41,969 nt of DNA from Kocuria sp. p3-SID1428 (GTDB taxonomy: Bacteria > Actinomycetota > Actinomycetes > Actinomycetales > Micrococcaceae). A program made the translations under genes and the position numbers. Positions 28,115 to 35,722 of the stretch are shown in pieces (within the stretch, counting starts at the first letter, position 1; the number at the start of each line of letters is the position of its first letter). The DNA lies in assembly GCF_025149945.1 (NCBI RefSeq), contig NZ_JALXVH010000025.1, forward strand, positions 1 to 41,969. Direction: 5' to 3'. The notes below the pieces were generated by a model, which worked only from the letters and a program-made list of their open reading frames with translations, was not told the DNA's origin and made no database searches.

Positions 28115-28603
28115 ATGTCCGCAGCGGCATCTGCAGGACGCGTCGAGACGCGCATGGCCGAGCTCGCCCTGGCGCTGCCCGAGGTCCCCGCCCCGGCCGG
28201 CACCTATGTCCCGGCCCTGATCGACGGCACCCACGTCTGGACCTCCGGGCAGCTGCCGTTCGTCGACGGCGCTCTGCCGACCACCGGCAAGGTCGGACTC
28301 GGTGAGGGCCTGGTCTCCCCGGAGCTGGCCCAGCAGCTGGCCGCGACCTGCGTGCTCAACGCCCTGGCCGCGATCAAGGGCCAGATCGGCGACCTCGATC
28401 GCATCACCCGCGTGGTGAAGCTCGTGGGATTCGTGTCCTCCGACCCGTCCTTCACCGAGCAGCCCGGTGTGATCAACGGCGCCTCGGACCTGCTGGGCGA
28501 GCTGCTCGGCCAAGCCGGCGTGCACGCCCGCTCGGCCGTCGGCGTGGCGGTCCTGCCCAAGGACTCCCCGGTCGAGCTCGAGCTCGTTGTCGAATTCGCC
28601 TGA
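28115..28603 (+). CDS. RidA/YjgF family protein
   Basis: The 162-residue product is a RidA-superfamily member of the longer (about 150-residue) subgroup with VWTSGQLPFVDGALPTTGKVG at about 40-60 and a closing VAVLPKDSPVELELVVEFA. RidA proper hydrolyses reactive enamine/imine intermediates from PLP enzymes, with an Arg near the C terminus. Here the Arg of the usual PxR motif is not evident (ARSAVGVAVLP), so it may belong to the Rid5-7-type subfamilies whose chemistry is unclear. The start follows AAGGAGG with good spacing. It is cotranscribed with the DUF4177 gene and ends before a strong hairpin. Confidence 0.9.
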   Translation: MSAAASAGRVETRMAELALALPEVPAPAGTYVPALIDGTHVWTSGQLPFVDGALPTTGKVGLGEGLVSPELAQQLAATCVLNALAAIKGQIGDLDRITRVVKLVGFVSSDPSFTEQPGVINGASDLLGELLGQAGVHARSAVGVAVLPKDSPVELELVVEFA

Positions 28604-28623
28604 CCCCGCTGCGGGTCCCTCGG

Positions 28624-28666
28624 GGCCGTCCGGCTGCGCTCCTGGACAGGAGCAGGCCGGACGGCC
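28624..28666 (+). terminator. Terminator of the DUF4177-RidA operon
   Basis: An 11-bp stem (GGCCGTCCGGC / GCCGGACGGCC) encloses a second 7-bp stem (GCTCCTG / CAGGAGC). It lies 20 bp past the RidA stop. It also falls inside the longest frame of the next gene, which argues for a later start there. Confidence 0.8.
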
Positions 28667-28718
28667 TTCGTCGTCCGCAACTGCCGTCGAGCAGCGGCGC
28701 TCGGAGACGATCGCTGCG

Positions 28719-29645
28719 GTGCGGCGCTTCCCGCTCCTGCCCGAGTACCGGGCGGCGGCCGAGCTGTGGCTGGACCCCGAGCAGGACACCGCACCGGTCA
28801 CCGCACAGGACGCGGCCTGCACCGTGCTGCTGCGCGACAGCCCGCAGGGCGTGGAGACCTACCTCTGCACCCACGAGCTGCGCTCGCCGTTCGGCTCGGT
28901 GGCCTTCCCCGGCGGACGGGTGATCGGCGCCGACGACGATCCCATTCCCTGGTCCGGTCCCACCGGCAAGCAGTGGGCGAGCCTGCTGCAGGAGGACGTC
29001 GGAGATGCCCGCCGTGCAGTGATGGCCGCGGCGCGGACCCTGTTCGTGACCACCGGCGTGCTGCTGGCCGGTCGGCGCAGCGACTCCACGATCGCCACGA
29101 GCGGGGGGCACGACTGGATGTCCGTGCGGGAGGAGGTCGCCGCCGGGGAGCGCAGCATGGCCGAGCTGATGGTCGAGCGCAGGCTGCTGCTGCGCACGGA
29201 GCTGCTGCGGCCCATGGCCCGTTGGGTGACCGCGCAGTTCGTGCATCGCCGCTTTGACCTGCGCTGCTTCCTGGTGATCCTGCCCGAGCGGCAGGAGCCC
29301 TCGCCGCTGCGGTCCCGTGACCGTCCCGGCGCCTGGGTCTCCCCGGAGCAGGTCCTGCGCGCCCGACGCGACGACACCGGGTTCGCGGCGGCCGCGCGCT
29401 CCGGCGATCCCGGGCTCACGGCCCGGGAGGCGCTTGGAGGTGCCGAGCCGCACCCCGATCTGCATCGGCTGCTGACGCCGTTCACCCTGCTGCTGCTCGA
29501 GGATCTGGCCGGCGCCGGCTCCGCGATCGCAGCCGCCGCCCACCGGCCCCACCTGGTTCCGCGCATGGCCCGCCTCGACCGCGACGATGACGGACAGCTG
29601 TGCTTCGCCGTCGATCGTCGCAGCGGTGGAAGGCGCCGACGCTGA
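28719..29645 (+). CDS. Nudix-fold protein with a degenerate catalytic box
   Basis: The frame encodes a Nudix hydrolase-like protein, 308 residues from the GTG at 28719. It shows FGSVAFPGGRVIGADDDP, the family's N-terminal strand and glycine-rich turn, then ARRAVMAAARTLFVTTGVLLAG. In active enzymes this helix reads as RE-x2-EE-x-G; here the catalytic glutamates are Thr and Val, so hydrolysis is doubtful. It also has RFDLRCFLVILPE. Similar actinobacterial proteins keep the acidic box, as I recall. The GTG start was chosen because GGAG lies about 12 nt upstream and a terminator hairpin occupies the longer frame; a TTG at 28587 would add 44 low-complexity residues. Hairpins lie at its end. Confidence 0.8.
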   Translation: MRRFPLLPEYRAAAELWLDPEQDTAPVTAQDAACTVLLRDSPQGVETYLCTHELRSPFGSVAFPGGRVIGADDDPIPWSGPTGKQWASLLQEDVGDARRAVMAAARTLFVTTGVLLAGRRSDSTIATSGGHDWMSVREEVAAGERSMAELMVERRLLLRTELLRPMARWVTAQFVHRRFDLRCFLVILPERQEPSPLRSRDRPGAWVSPEQVLRARRDDTGFAAAARSGDPGLTAREALGGAEPHPDLHRLLTPFTLLLLEDLAGAGSAIAAAAHRPHLVPRMARLDRDDDGQLCFAVDRRSGGRRRR

Positions 29646-29677
29646 GGCCGGGACCCGAAGGGGGTCGCGGCCTCAGC
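29641..29677 (+). terminator. Terminator of the Nudix-fold gene
   Basis: Nine-bp stem (GCTGAGGCC / GGCCTCAGC) that includes the stop codon, with GGACCC/GGGGTC pairing inside. Confidence 0.7.
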
Positions 29678-29730
29678 TGCCGGGCTCGACAGAGCGGCTC
29701 GTCGGTTCGACGCTCGCCGAGCCGCGGCAG
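29677..29730 (-). terminator. Possible terminator of the crp-like gene
   Basis: CTGCCGGGCTCG at 29677-29688 pairs with CGAGCCGCGGCAG at 29718-29730 with one bulge. A competing CGGCTCG/CGAGCCG stem lies inside. It begins 3 bp past the minus-strand stop. Confidence 0.45.
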
Positions 29731-29733
29731 TGA

Positions 29734-30411
29734 TCAGCGGGAGCGCTGCTGAAGGCGGGGGGTGTCCAGGATGACGACCGCACGGGCCTCCAGACGGATC
29801 CAGCCGCGCTGCACGAACTCGGCCAGGGCCTTGTTCACGGTCTCGCGCGAGGCGCCGACCAGCTGGGCCAGCTCCTCCTGGGTGAGCTCGTGGGCCACGA
29901 GCACTCCGTCCGGGGTCTGGCGCCCGAAGCGATCAGCCAGGTCCAGCAGCGCCTTGGCCACTCGGCCGGGGACGTCCGAGAAGACCAGGTCGGCCAGGTT
30001 CTCGTTGGTGCGGCGCAGGCGGCGGGCCAGGGCCTGCAGCAGCTGCTGCGAGACCGCAGGGTTGCGCTCGAGGACCTTCATGAGGTTCTCGTGGTTCAGC
30101 CCGGCCAGCTGGGTCTCCGAGACCGCGGTGGCGGCGGTGGAGCGGGGGGAGGGGTCGAACAGGGCCATCTCGCCGAAGACCTCGCCGGGGCCCATGACCG
30201 CGACCAGGTTCTCGCGACCGTCGCTGGCCGTGCGGCCCAGCTTCACCTTGCCGGAGATGATGAAGTACAGGCGATCGCCCTGATCGCCCTCGTGGAACAG
30301 GGTGGCCCCGCGCGGGAGATCGACCTCGGTGATCTCGTCGGTGAGCGCGGCGAAGGCCTCGTCGTCGAGTGACGCGAAGAGGGGGGCCCGGCGCAGGACC
30401 TCGGTATCCAT
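29734..30411 (-). CDS. Crp/Fnr family regulator (GlxR/Crp type)
   Basis: The 225-residue protein begins MDTEVLRRAPLFASLDDEAF. It has an N-terminal cyclic-nucleotide-binding domain (about 10-125) with the phosphate-binding cassette GEVFGEMALFDPSPRSTAA, including the Glu and Arg that contact cAMP. A C-terminal winged helix-turn-helix spans about 150-215 (LTQEELAQLVGASRETVNKALAEF). This is the GlxR/Crp class, a global regulator of carbon metabolism in actinobacteria. RETVNK in the recognition helix fits binding to TGTGA-N6-TCACA boxes. The ATG at 30411 follows GAGGAG. Longer frames from 31353 cross the divergent protease gene and are rejected. Confidence 0.95.
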   Translation of the reverse strand: MDTEVLRRAPLFASLDDEAFAALTDEITEVDLPRGATLFHEGDQGDRLYFIISGKVKLGRTASDGRENLVAVMGPGEVFGEMALFDPSPRSTAATAVSETQLAGLNHENLMKVLERNPAVSQQLLQALARRLRRTNENLADLVFSDVPGRVAKALLDLADRFGRQTPDGVLVAHELTQEELAQLVGASRETVNKALAEFVQRGWIRLEARAVVILDTPRLQQRSR

Positions 30412-30454
30412 GGTGCTCCTCGGAAGGTGGTGGCTGATCTCGGTGCCGACATGC

Positions 30455-30470
30455 TGTGACGCATTCGACA
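30455..30470. promoter_or_regulatory. Possible CRP-type box in the crp-like leader
   Basis: TGTGA-CGCATT-CGACA keeps one perfect half of the TGTGA-N6-TCACA box. It lies just downstream of the predicted promoter, where it could allow autorepression. Confidence 0.35.
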
Positions 30471-30481
30471 CTGCTGTCCCC

Positions 30482-30510
30482 ACTGTAATGCGAGATACTC
30501 CGATTCCCAA
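30482..30510 (-). promoter_or_regulatory. Predicted promoter of the crp-like gene
   Basis: On the minus strand TTGGGA (30505-30510), a 17-bp spacer and TACAGT (30482-30487) form the best sigma-70-type match in the intergenic region. The leader would be about 65 nt. Confidence 0.6.
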
Positions 30511-30603
30511 CGGACCGGTCAGGACCGGGCCGTTCTGGCGCGTCGGACCACCGGCGAGAGCCGCCCCTGCCGGTGGGCCGTCGCAAGCATCGAGGAGGAG
30601 ACG

Positions 30604-31800
30604 ATGACCTGGAGCCTGATGGATCTGATCATCGTGCTGGTGCTCGTGCTGGGCATGCTCCACGGCCTGGTGCGCGGCATCGGGCGCACCCTCGGCGGCA
30701 TCTTCGGGCTGCTGCTGGGCGGTGCTGCGGCCCTGTGGCTGATCCCGTTGATCCCGGTGGACGGCGGCGGGGTCGGTGTGCGGCTGCTGATGCTGGGCGG
30801 GCTGGTCGTGCTCGGGATGCTCGGCGGCCACGCACTGGGCGAGGCCCTGCTCGGGCGGATCGCCGGCATGCCTGCCCAGCGCTCCTCGCGCGCCGTCGCT
30901 GCACTCGACGCCCTCGGCGGGGCGGTGCTCAGCACCGCGGCCTCGGGTCTCGTGGTGCTCGCGGCGGTATCGACCCTGGCCAGCGGTCCGGCCCCGGCCC
31001 TGGGTGCCCACGCGGAGCGATCGCCCATGATGCGCGCGATCGACGACGTCGTGCCCTCGAGCCTCACCGGTCTGCTCGAGCGGACGCAGCAGCGGGTGGC
31101 CGGAAGCGCAGCGGCCCGCGAGCTGGACACGCTGCTCTTCGCCCCGGCCGCGCCGCCGGAGGGGGATGTTGAGGACCCGGAGATACTCGCGGCGGCCGAG
31201 TCGGTGGTGCAGATCGTCGGCTTCGCCCCGCAGTGCTCGGCGCGCCTGAGCGGCTCGGGCTTCGCGGCCGCCGACGGCCAGGTGGTCACCAATGCCCACG
31301 TGGTCGCCGGCACCGGATCCGTGTTCGTCCACGACGCTCAGGGCCGCCGGCACGAGGCCCGGGTGGTCATCTTCGACCCCCAGTCGGATCTGGCGGTGCT
31401 GGACGTGCCGAGCCTCGGCGTCCCGGTGCTCCCGATCGCCGACGCCGCGACCCTGGGTGCGGAGGGCGCCTTCATCGGCTACCCGGGCGGCGGTGCGCTG
31501 AGCATCGGCCCGGCCGAGGTCCAGGGCACGGCGCTGACCTCCATGACCTCGATCGACGCCGATGCCTCTGCCGCGCCCGTCGAGGTCCTGCAGTTCGCCG
31601 GAGACGTCCAGCAGGGCAATTCGGGCGGTCCTCTGGTGGACGGCGACGGTGCGGTGCTCGGCGTGGTGTTCGCCCGCTCGTCATCCGGGCCGGCCGGCTT
31701 CGCGGTGAGCACCGAGCAGCTGCGCTCCGCGCTGTCCGCGGCCGATGGCGCCGATCAGGCCGTCTCCACGCAGGACTGCGAGCCCGCCCACGCCGGCTGA
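30604..31800 (+). CDS. MarP-like membrane serine protease
   Basis: The 398-residue protein has four hydrophobic segments of the CvpA/colicin V-production type in the first 125 residues, a linker, and a chymotrypsin-fold protease domain outside the membrane. The catalytic triad is His232 (VTNAHVVAG), Asp262 (SDLAVLDV) and Ser340 (GNSGGPL). MarP of mycobacteria has this layout and supports survival at acid pH by processing envelope proteins. Two cysteines (about residue 206 in PQCSARL and near the C terminus in QDCEP) could form the disulfide that locks the fold. The start follows GAGGAGGA. It is divergent from the crp-like gene; the intervening region is short, so shared regulation is possible. 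Confidence 0.93.
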   Translation: MTWSLMDLIIVLVLVLGMLHGLVRGIGRTLGGIFGLLLGGAAALWLIPLIPVDGGGVGVRLLMLGGLVVLGMLGGHALGEALLGRIAGMPAQRSSRAVAALDALGGAVLSTAASGLVVLAAVSTLASGPAPALGAHAERSPMMRAIDDVVPSSLTGLLERTQQRVAGSAAARELDTLLFAPAAPPEGDVEDPEILAAAESVVQIVGFAPQCSARLSGSGFAAADGQVVTNAHVVAGTGSVFVHDAQGRRHEARVVIFDPQSDLAVLDVPSLGVPVLPIADAATLGAEGAFIGYPGGGALSIGPAEVQGTALTSMTSIDADASAAPVEVLQFAGDVQQGNSGGPLVDGDGAVLGVVFARSSSGPAGFAVSTEQLRSALSAADGADQAVSTQDCEPAHAG

Positions 31801-31827
31801 GCGCGTCCGTCCGTCCGGAAGGCGCGG

Positions 31828-31869
31828 CAGGAGGCCGGGAGGATCTCGGCAGATCCTCCCGGCCTCCTG
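31828..31869. terminator. Bidirectional terminator
   Basis: A 19-bp perfect stem with a four-base CGGC loop (left 31828-31846, right 31851-31869) lies between the convergent protease and acetyl-CoA synthetase genes. Confidence 0.93.
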
Positions 31870-31897
31870 TGCCGGCGGGTTCAGGCCCGTGCCGGGC

Positions 31898-33841
31898 TCA
31901 CTTGCCCAGCGAGTCCACGATCTGGTCCATGACCGTCTGATCGGCCAGGGTCGTGACGTCGCCGACCGGGCGGTCCTCGGCCACGTCCTTGAGCAGACGG
32001 CGCATGATCTTGCCGGAGCGCGTCTTGGGCAGCTCGGGGACGATCAGCACGCGCTTGGGCTTGGCGATCGGGGAGATCTCCTTGCCCACGTGCGCCCGCA
32101 GCTCCTCGGAGAGCTCGTCCTTGGGGCGGTCCTCGTCCACGGCGTCGTCGGTGAGGATCGCGAAGGCGACCACTGCCTGCCCGGTGGTCTCATCCGCAGC
32201 ACCCACCACGGCGGCCTCGGCCACCGACGGGTGCGACACGAGCGCGGACTCGATCTCGGCGGTGGACAGCCGGTGCCCGGAGACGTTCATGACGTCGTCG
32301 ACGCGGCCCAGGACCCAGAAGTCGCCGTCCTCGTCGAAGCGGGCGCCGTCGCCGGCGAAGTACATGCCTTCGAAGCGCGACCAGTAGGTGTCGATGAAGC
32401 GCTGATCATCGCCCCAGATAGTGCGCATCATGGACGGCCACGGCTCGCGCACGACCAGGAAGCCCTGCTCGCCGTTGCCGACGGTCTTCCCCGACTCGTC
32501 GACCACGTCCAGGCTGATGCCCGGCAGCGGACTCTGCGCCGAACCCGGCTTGGCGGCGGTGACACCGGGCATCGGCGTCATCATGTGCGCACCGGTCTCG
32601 GTCTGCCACCAGGTGTCCACGATCGGGCAGCGGCCGCCGCCGATGTGCTCGTGGAACCATGCCCAGGCCTCCGGGTTGATGGCCTCGCCGACGGTGCCCA
32701 GCAGGCGCAGCGAGGAGAGGTCGTACTCGGCCGGGATGTCCTCGCCCCACTTCATCATGGTGCGGATCGCGGTGGGGGAGGTGTACAGGGTGGTGACTGC
32801 GTACTTCTGCACGATCTCCCAGAAGCGGCCGCGGTGCGGGGAGTCCGGGGTGCCCTCGTAGATGACCTGGGTGGCGCCCATGACCAGCGGGCCGTAGGCC
32901 ACGTAGGAGTGCCCGGTGACCCAGCCGATGTCGGCGGTGCACCAGAAGACGTCGGTCTCCGGCTTGAGGTCGAAGGTCGCCTTCATGGAGAACGCACCCT
33001 GGGTCAGGTAGCCGCCGGTCGTGTGCAGCACGCCCTTGGGCTTGCCCGTGGTGCCAGAGGTGTAGAGGATGAACAGCGGATCCTCCGCGTTCATGGGCTC
33101 GGGCTCGTGCTCGGTGGACTGGTCGTCGACGAGTTCGTGCCACCAGTGGTCACGGCCCTCGCTCCACTCGACGTCCTCGCCGTTGCGCTTGACCACCAGC
33201 ACGTTCTCGACCGTGGGGGCGCCGTCGGCCAGGGCCTGGTCGACGACCGATTTGATCTGCGAGGGCTTGCCGCGGCGGTAGGAGCCGTCCACGGTGATCA
33301 CGAGCTTGGCCTCTCCGTCCTCCATGCGCGAGCGCACGGCATCGGCGGAGAAGCCGCCGAAGACCACCGAGTGGATCGCGCCCACGCGGGCGCAGGCCAG
33401 CATGGAGATCACGGCCTCCGGGACCATGGGCATGTAGATGCCCACGCGATCGCCCTTGGCGATGCCCAGCGAGACCAGCGCGTTGGCGGCCTTGGAGACC
33501 TCGTCCTTGAGCTCGGCGTAGGTGTAGGAGCGCTCGTCGCCGGGCTCTCCCTCGAAGAGCAGGGCCTTGCGATCGCCGTTGCCGGCCTCCACATGGCGGT
33601 CCACGGCGTTATAGGCGGCGTTGAGGGTGCCGTCGGCGAACCACTTGGCGAACGGCGGGTTCGACCAGTCCAGGGTCTCGGTGAACTCCTGGGACCAGCT
33701 CAGCAGCTCGCGGGCCTGCTCGGCCCAGAACTCCTGGCCCTGCTCGGCCGCGCGGTCGTAGATCTCCGCCCCGACGTTCGCCTGGGCGGCGAACTCCTCC
33801 GGCGGGACAACGGGCTGCTTCTGCTGGGACTGATCGCTCAT
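31898..33841 (-). CDS. acs: Acetyl-CoA synthetase (AMP-forming)
   Basis: The 647-residue enzyme activates acetate to acetyl-AMP and then acetyl-CoA in the cytosol. It shows the ATP-binding loop YTSGTTGKPKG, WWQTETGAHMM, the hinge region YFAGDGARFDEDGDFWVLGRVDDVMNVSGHRLS in two parts, and the C-terminal PKTRSGKIMRR. The lysine near residue 610 in that last motif is the residue inactivated by acetylation in characterised enzymes. The length is standard. The ATG at 33841 follows GAGAGGAG. A CRP-type box at 33887-33902 and an AT-richer TAGATT hexamer upstream suggest carbon-source control by the Crp-type regulator. Frames longer than this cross nth and are artefacts. Confidence 0.97.
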   Translation of the reverse strand: MSDQSQQKQPVVPPEEFAAQANVGAEIYDRAAEQGQEFWAEQARELLSWSQEFTETLDWSNPPFAKWFADGTLNAAYNAVDRHVEAGNGDRKALLFEGEPGDERSYTYAELKDEVSKAANALVSLGIAKGDRVGIYMPMVPEAVISMLACARVGAIHSVVFGGFSADAVRSRMEDGEAKLVITVDGSYRRGKPSQIKSVVDQALADGAPTVENVLVVKRNGEDVEWSEGRDHWWHELVDDQSTEHEPEPMNAEDPLFILYTSGTTGKPKGVLHTTGGYLTQGAFSMKATFDLKPETDVFWCTADIGWVTGHSYVAYGPLVMGATQVIYEGTPDSPHRGRFWEIVQKYAVTTLYTSPTAIRTMMKWGEDIPAEYDLSSLRLLGTVGEAINPEAWAWFHEHIGGGRCPIVDTWWQTETGAHMMTPMPGVTAAKPGSAQSPLPGISLDVVDESGKTVGNGEQGFLVVREPWPSMMRTIWGDDQRFIDTYWSRFEGMYFAGDGARFDEDGDFWVLGRVDDVMNVSGHRLSTAEIESALVSHPSVAEAAVVGAADETTGQAVVAFAILTDDAVDEDRPKDELSEELRAHVGKEISPIAKPKRVLIVPELPKTRSGKIMRRLLKDVAEDRPVGDVTTLADQTVMDQIVDSLGK

Positions 33842-33886
33842 GTGCGGTGGCTCCTCTCGAGACGCGCCGCGCGCCCAGGGGGCGCG

Positions 33887-33902
33887 TGTGCGCTGGATCA
33901 CG
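33887..33902. promoter_or_regulatory. CRP/GlxR-type box upstream of acs
   Basis: TGTGC-GCTGGA-TCACG matches TGTGA-N6-TCACA at 8 of 10 conserved positions, with a mismatch at the outer or inner edge of each half. It lies 46 bp upstream of the acs ATG and 83 bp upstream of nth on the other strand. Confidence 0.55.
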
Positions 33903-33984
33903 GAATCTACCCTCGAGGATAGTTCACGGCTGCGACGGGCTCCAATGCGAGGCGCGGGGCAGCGGTGACGTCGGCGGGCGGACG

Positions 33985-33990
33985 TAGCAT
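33985..33990 (+). promoter_or_regulatory. Candidate leaderless -10 element (TAGCAT) of nth
   Basis: TAGCAT, then CGGGGCC (7 nt), then ATG at 33998. The spacer equals that of the DUF4177 gene. Confidence 0.5.
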
Positions 33991-33997
33991 CGGGGCC

Positions 33998-34924
33998 ATG
34001 ATCGATCCCGAGACCCGCGAGGGCGCCGCTGCGGACGAGCCGCACCCCCTGCATAGGTCCCAGGGCGGCCCGGTGCCGGACCACCTGCGCATCGTGGATC
34101 CCGCCAAGGCCCGTGCCGGGGCTGCACGCCGCGCCCGCACGGGCCGTCAGGAGACTGCGCTGGGGCGCAAGCGCCGTGCCCGCAGGATCAACGCCGAGCT
34201 GGGGCGGGCCTATCCCTACGCGGTGCCCGAGCTCGATTTCGAGAGCCCCTGGCAGCTTCTGGTCGCCACGGTGCTCTCCGCCCAGACCACAGACGTCCGT
34301 GTCAACGCGACCACTCCGGCGCTGTTCGAGCGCTGGCCCGATCCGCGTGCGCTGGCCGAGGCCGAGCGGGTCGATCTCGAGGAGATGCTGCGACCGCTGG
34401 GCTTCTACCGCTCCAAGGCCCGGTCGGTCCAGGGGCTGGCGCAGGCCGTCGAGGACGAGCACGACGGCCACGTGCCCGACGAGCTCGAGAAGCTCGTGCG
34501 GCTTCCCGGCGTGGGGCGCAAGACGGCCTTCGTGGTGCTCGGCAACGCGTTCGGGCAGCCCGGCATCACGGTGGACACGCACTTCGGACGCCTGGCCCGC
34601 CGATTCGGCTGGACCGAGGAGGAGGACCCGGTCAGGGTCGAGCACGCGGTCGCCGAGCTGTTCGAGCCCTCCGACTGGACCGATCTGTCCCACCGGCTCG
34701 TCTACCACGGGCGCCGGATCTGCCATGCCAAGCGTCCGGCCTGCGGGGTGTGCCCGGTGGCGGATCTGTGCCCGTCGTACGGGACGGGACCGGTCGAGCA
34801 GGAGGCGGCCGCCCAGCTGCTGTCCTATGAGCTCAAGCCCGGGCGCGAGCAGCTGCTCGAGGGCTACCTCCGGGGCCGCACCCGGCGCGAGCTGCGCGCC
34901 GCCGGACACGGACTGAGCGCATGA
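33998..34924 (+). CDS. nth: Endonuclease III
   Basis: The 308-residue protein is a base-excision repair glycosylase/AP lyase for oxidised pyrimidines. It has the helix-hairpin-helix LPGVGRKTA with catalytic Lys175, the catalytic Asp193 in [14 protein letters not shown], and a C-terminal [4Fe-4S] cluster motif C-x6-C-x2-C-x5-C ([17 protein letters not shown]). The N-terminal 65 residues are basic and longer than in E. coli Nth, as in other actinobacterial enzymes. The ATG at 33998 has the TAGCAT element 7 nt upstream; an upstream ATG at 33965 is less likely. The stop overlaps the ATG of the CoA-type Nudix gene. Confidence 0.96.
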   Translation: MIDPETREGAAADEPHPLHRSQGGPVPDHLRIVDPAKARAGAARRARTGRQETALGRKRRARRINAELGRAYPYAVPELDFESPWQLLVATVLSAQTTDVRVNATTPALFERWPDPRALAEAERVDLEEMLRPLGFYRSKARSVQGLAQAVEDEHDGHVPDELEKLVRLPGVGRKTAFVVLGNAFGQPGITVDTHFGRLARRFGWTEEEDPVRVEHAVAELFEPSDWTDLSHRLVYHGRRICHAKRPACGVCPVADLCPSYGTGPVEQEAAAQLLSYELKPGREQLLEGYLRGRTRRELRAAGHGLSA

Positions 34925-35709
34925 GCACCGAGACGGTAACGGCTCGCGACCGGCTCGTGCAGGCAGTCGTCGCCCAGCGGCAGAAGGGGCCGCTGCGCAT
35001 CGACGCCCTCAAGCACCGGCGTCCCCCGCGCGAATCGGCCGTGCTGATCCTGGTGGGCGTGCTCGACGACATCGAGGCCGACTCCACCCGCACCGGCGGT
35101 CCCGCCGCCGACCTGGACCTGCTGCTCACCCAGCGGGCCTCGACCCTGCGCGCGCATCCGGGGCAGGTGGCCTTCCCCGGAGGGCGGCTGGATCCGGAGG
35201 ACGGCGACCCCCAGGACCCCCGCGACGTCCTGGAGCTGCCCGGCGGAACGGCGGCAGCCGCGCACGTGCGCGCCGCGCTGCGCGAGGCACAGGAGGAGAC
35301 CGGTCTGGATCCGTCCGGGATCGAGGTCCTGGGGGCGCTGCCCAAGGCTCCCGTGCCGGTCTCCGGGCACGACGTCACCCCCGTGGTCGGCTGGTGGTCG
35401 AGGCCCACCCCGGTGGATGTGGTGGATCACGCGGAGTCCTCGCTGGTCTTCCGCGTGCCGGTGCTGGATCTCGTGGATCCCGACCGCCGCCACACCGCAG
35501 AGGTCACGCGCGACGGCCAGGATCGTCCCACTCTGCGCCACCGCTCGCCGGCCTTCCGCATCCCGCGGGGGATCACGGATCCCATGGGCGGCAGCCGGGA
35601 AGTGGTCATGTGGGGCTTTACCGGGATCCTGCTGGACAGGGTGCTCGAGGAGACCGGCTGGGCCCTGCCCTGGGACCGCGACGACGTGCGCCCTGCGCCG
35701 CTGGGCTGA
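34921..35709 (+). CDS. CoA pyrophosphatase-type Nudix hydrolase
   Basis: The 262-residue protein has [29 protein letters not shown] in pieces typical of CoA pyrophosphatases (UPF0035 signature), and a Nudix helix [13 protein letters not shown] with all catalytic glutamates. An insertion of about 20 residues rich in Gly and Ala separates the glycine turn from the helix. It is predicted to split CoA or acyl-CoA into phosphopantetheine and 3',5'-ADP. Unlike the Nudix-fold protein at 28719 it keeps the acidic box. It is coupled to nth by an ATGA overlap. Its 3' end lies 13 bp from the convergent polymerase gene and no hairpin fits between. Confidence 0.92.
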   Translation: MSTETVTARDRLVQAVVAQRQKGPLRIDALKHRRPPRESAVLILVGVLDDIEADSTRTGGPAADLDLLLTQRASTLRAHPGQVAFPGGRLDPEDGDPQDPRDVLELPGGTAAAAHVRAALREAQEETGLDPSGIEVLGALPKAPVPVSGHDVTPVVGWWSRPTPVDVVDHAESSLVFRVPVLDLVDPDRRHTAEVTRDGQDRPTLRHRSPAFRIPRGITDPMGGSREVVMWGFTGILLDRVLEETGWALPWDRDDVRPAPLG

Positions 35710-35722
35710 GCCTGCCGCCGGT

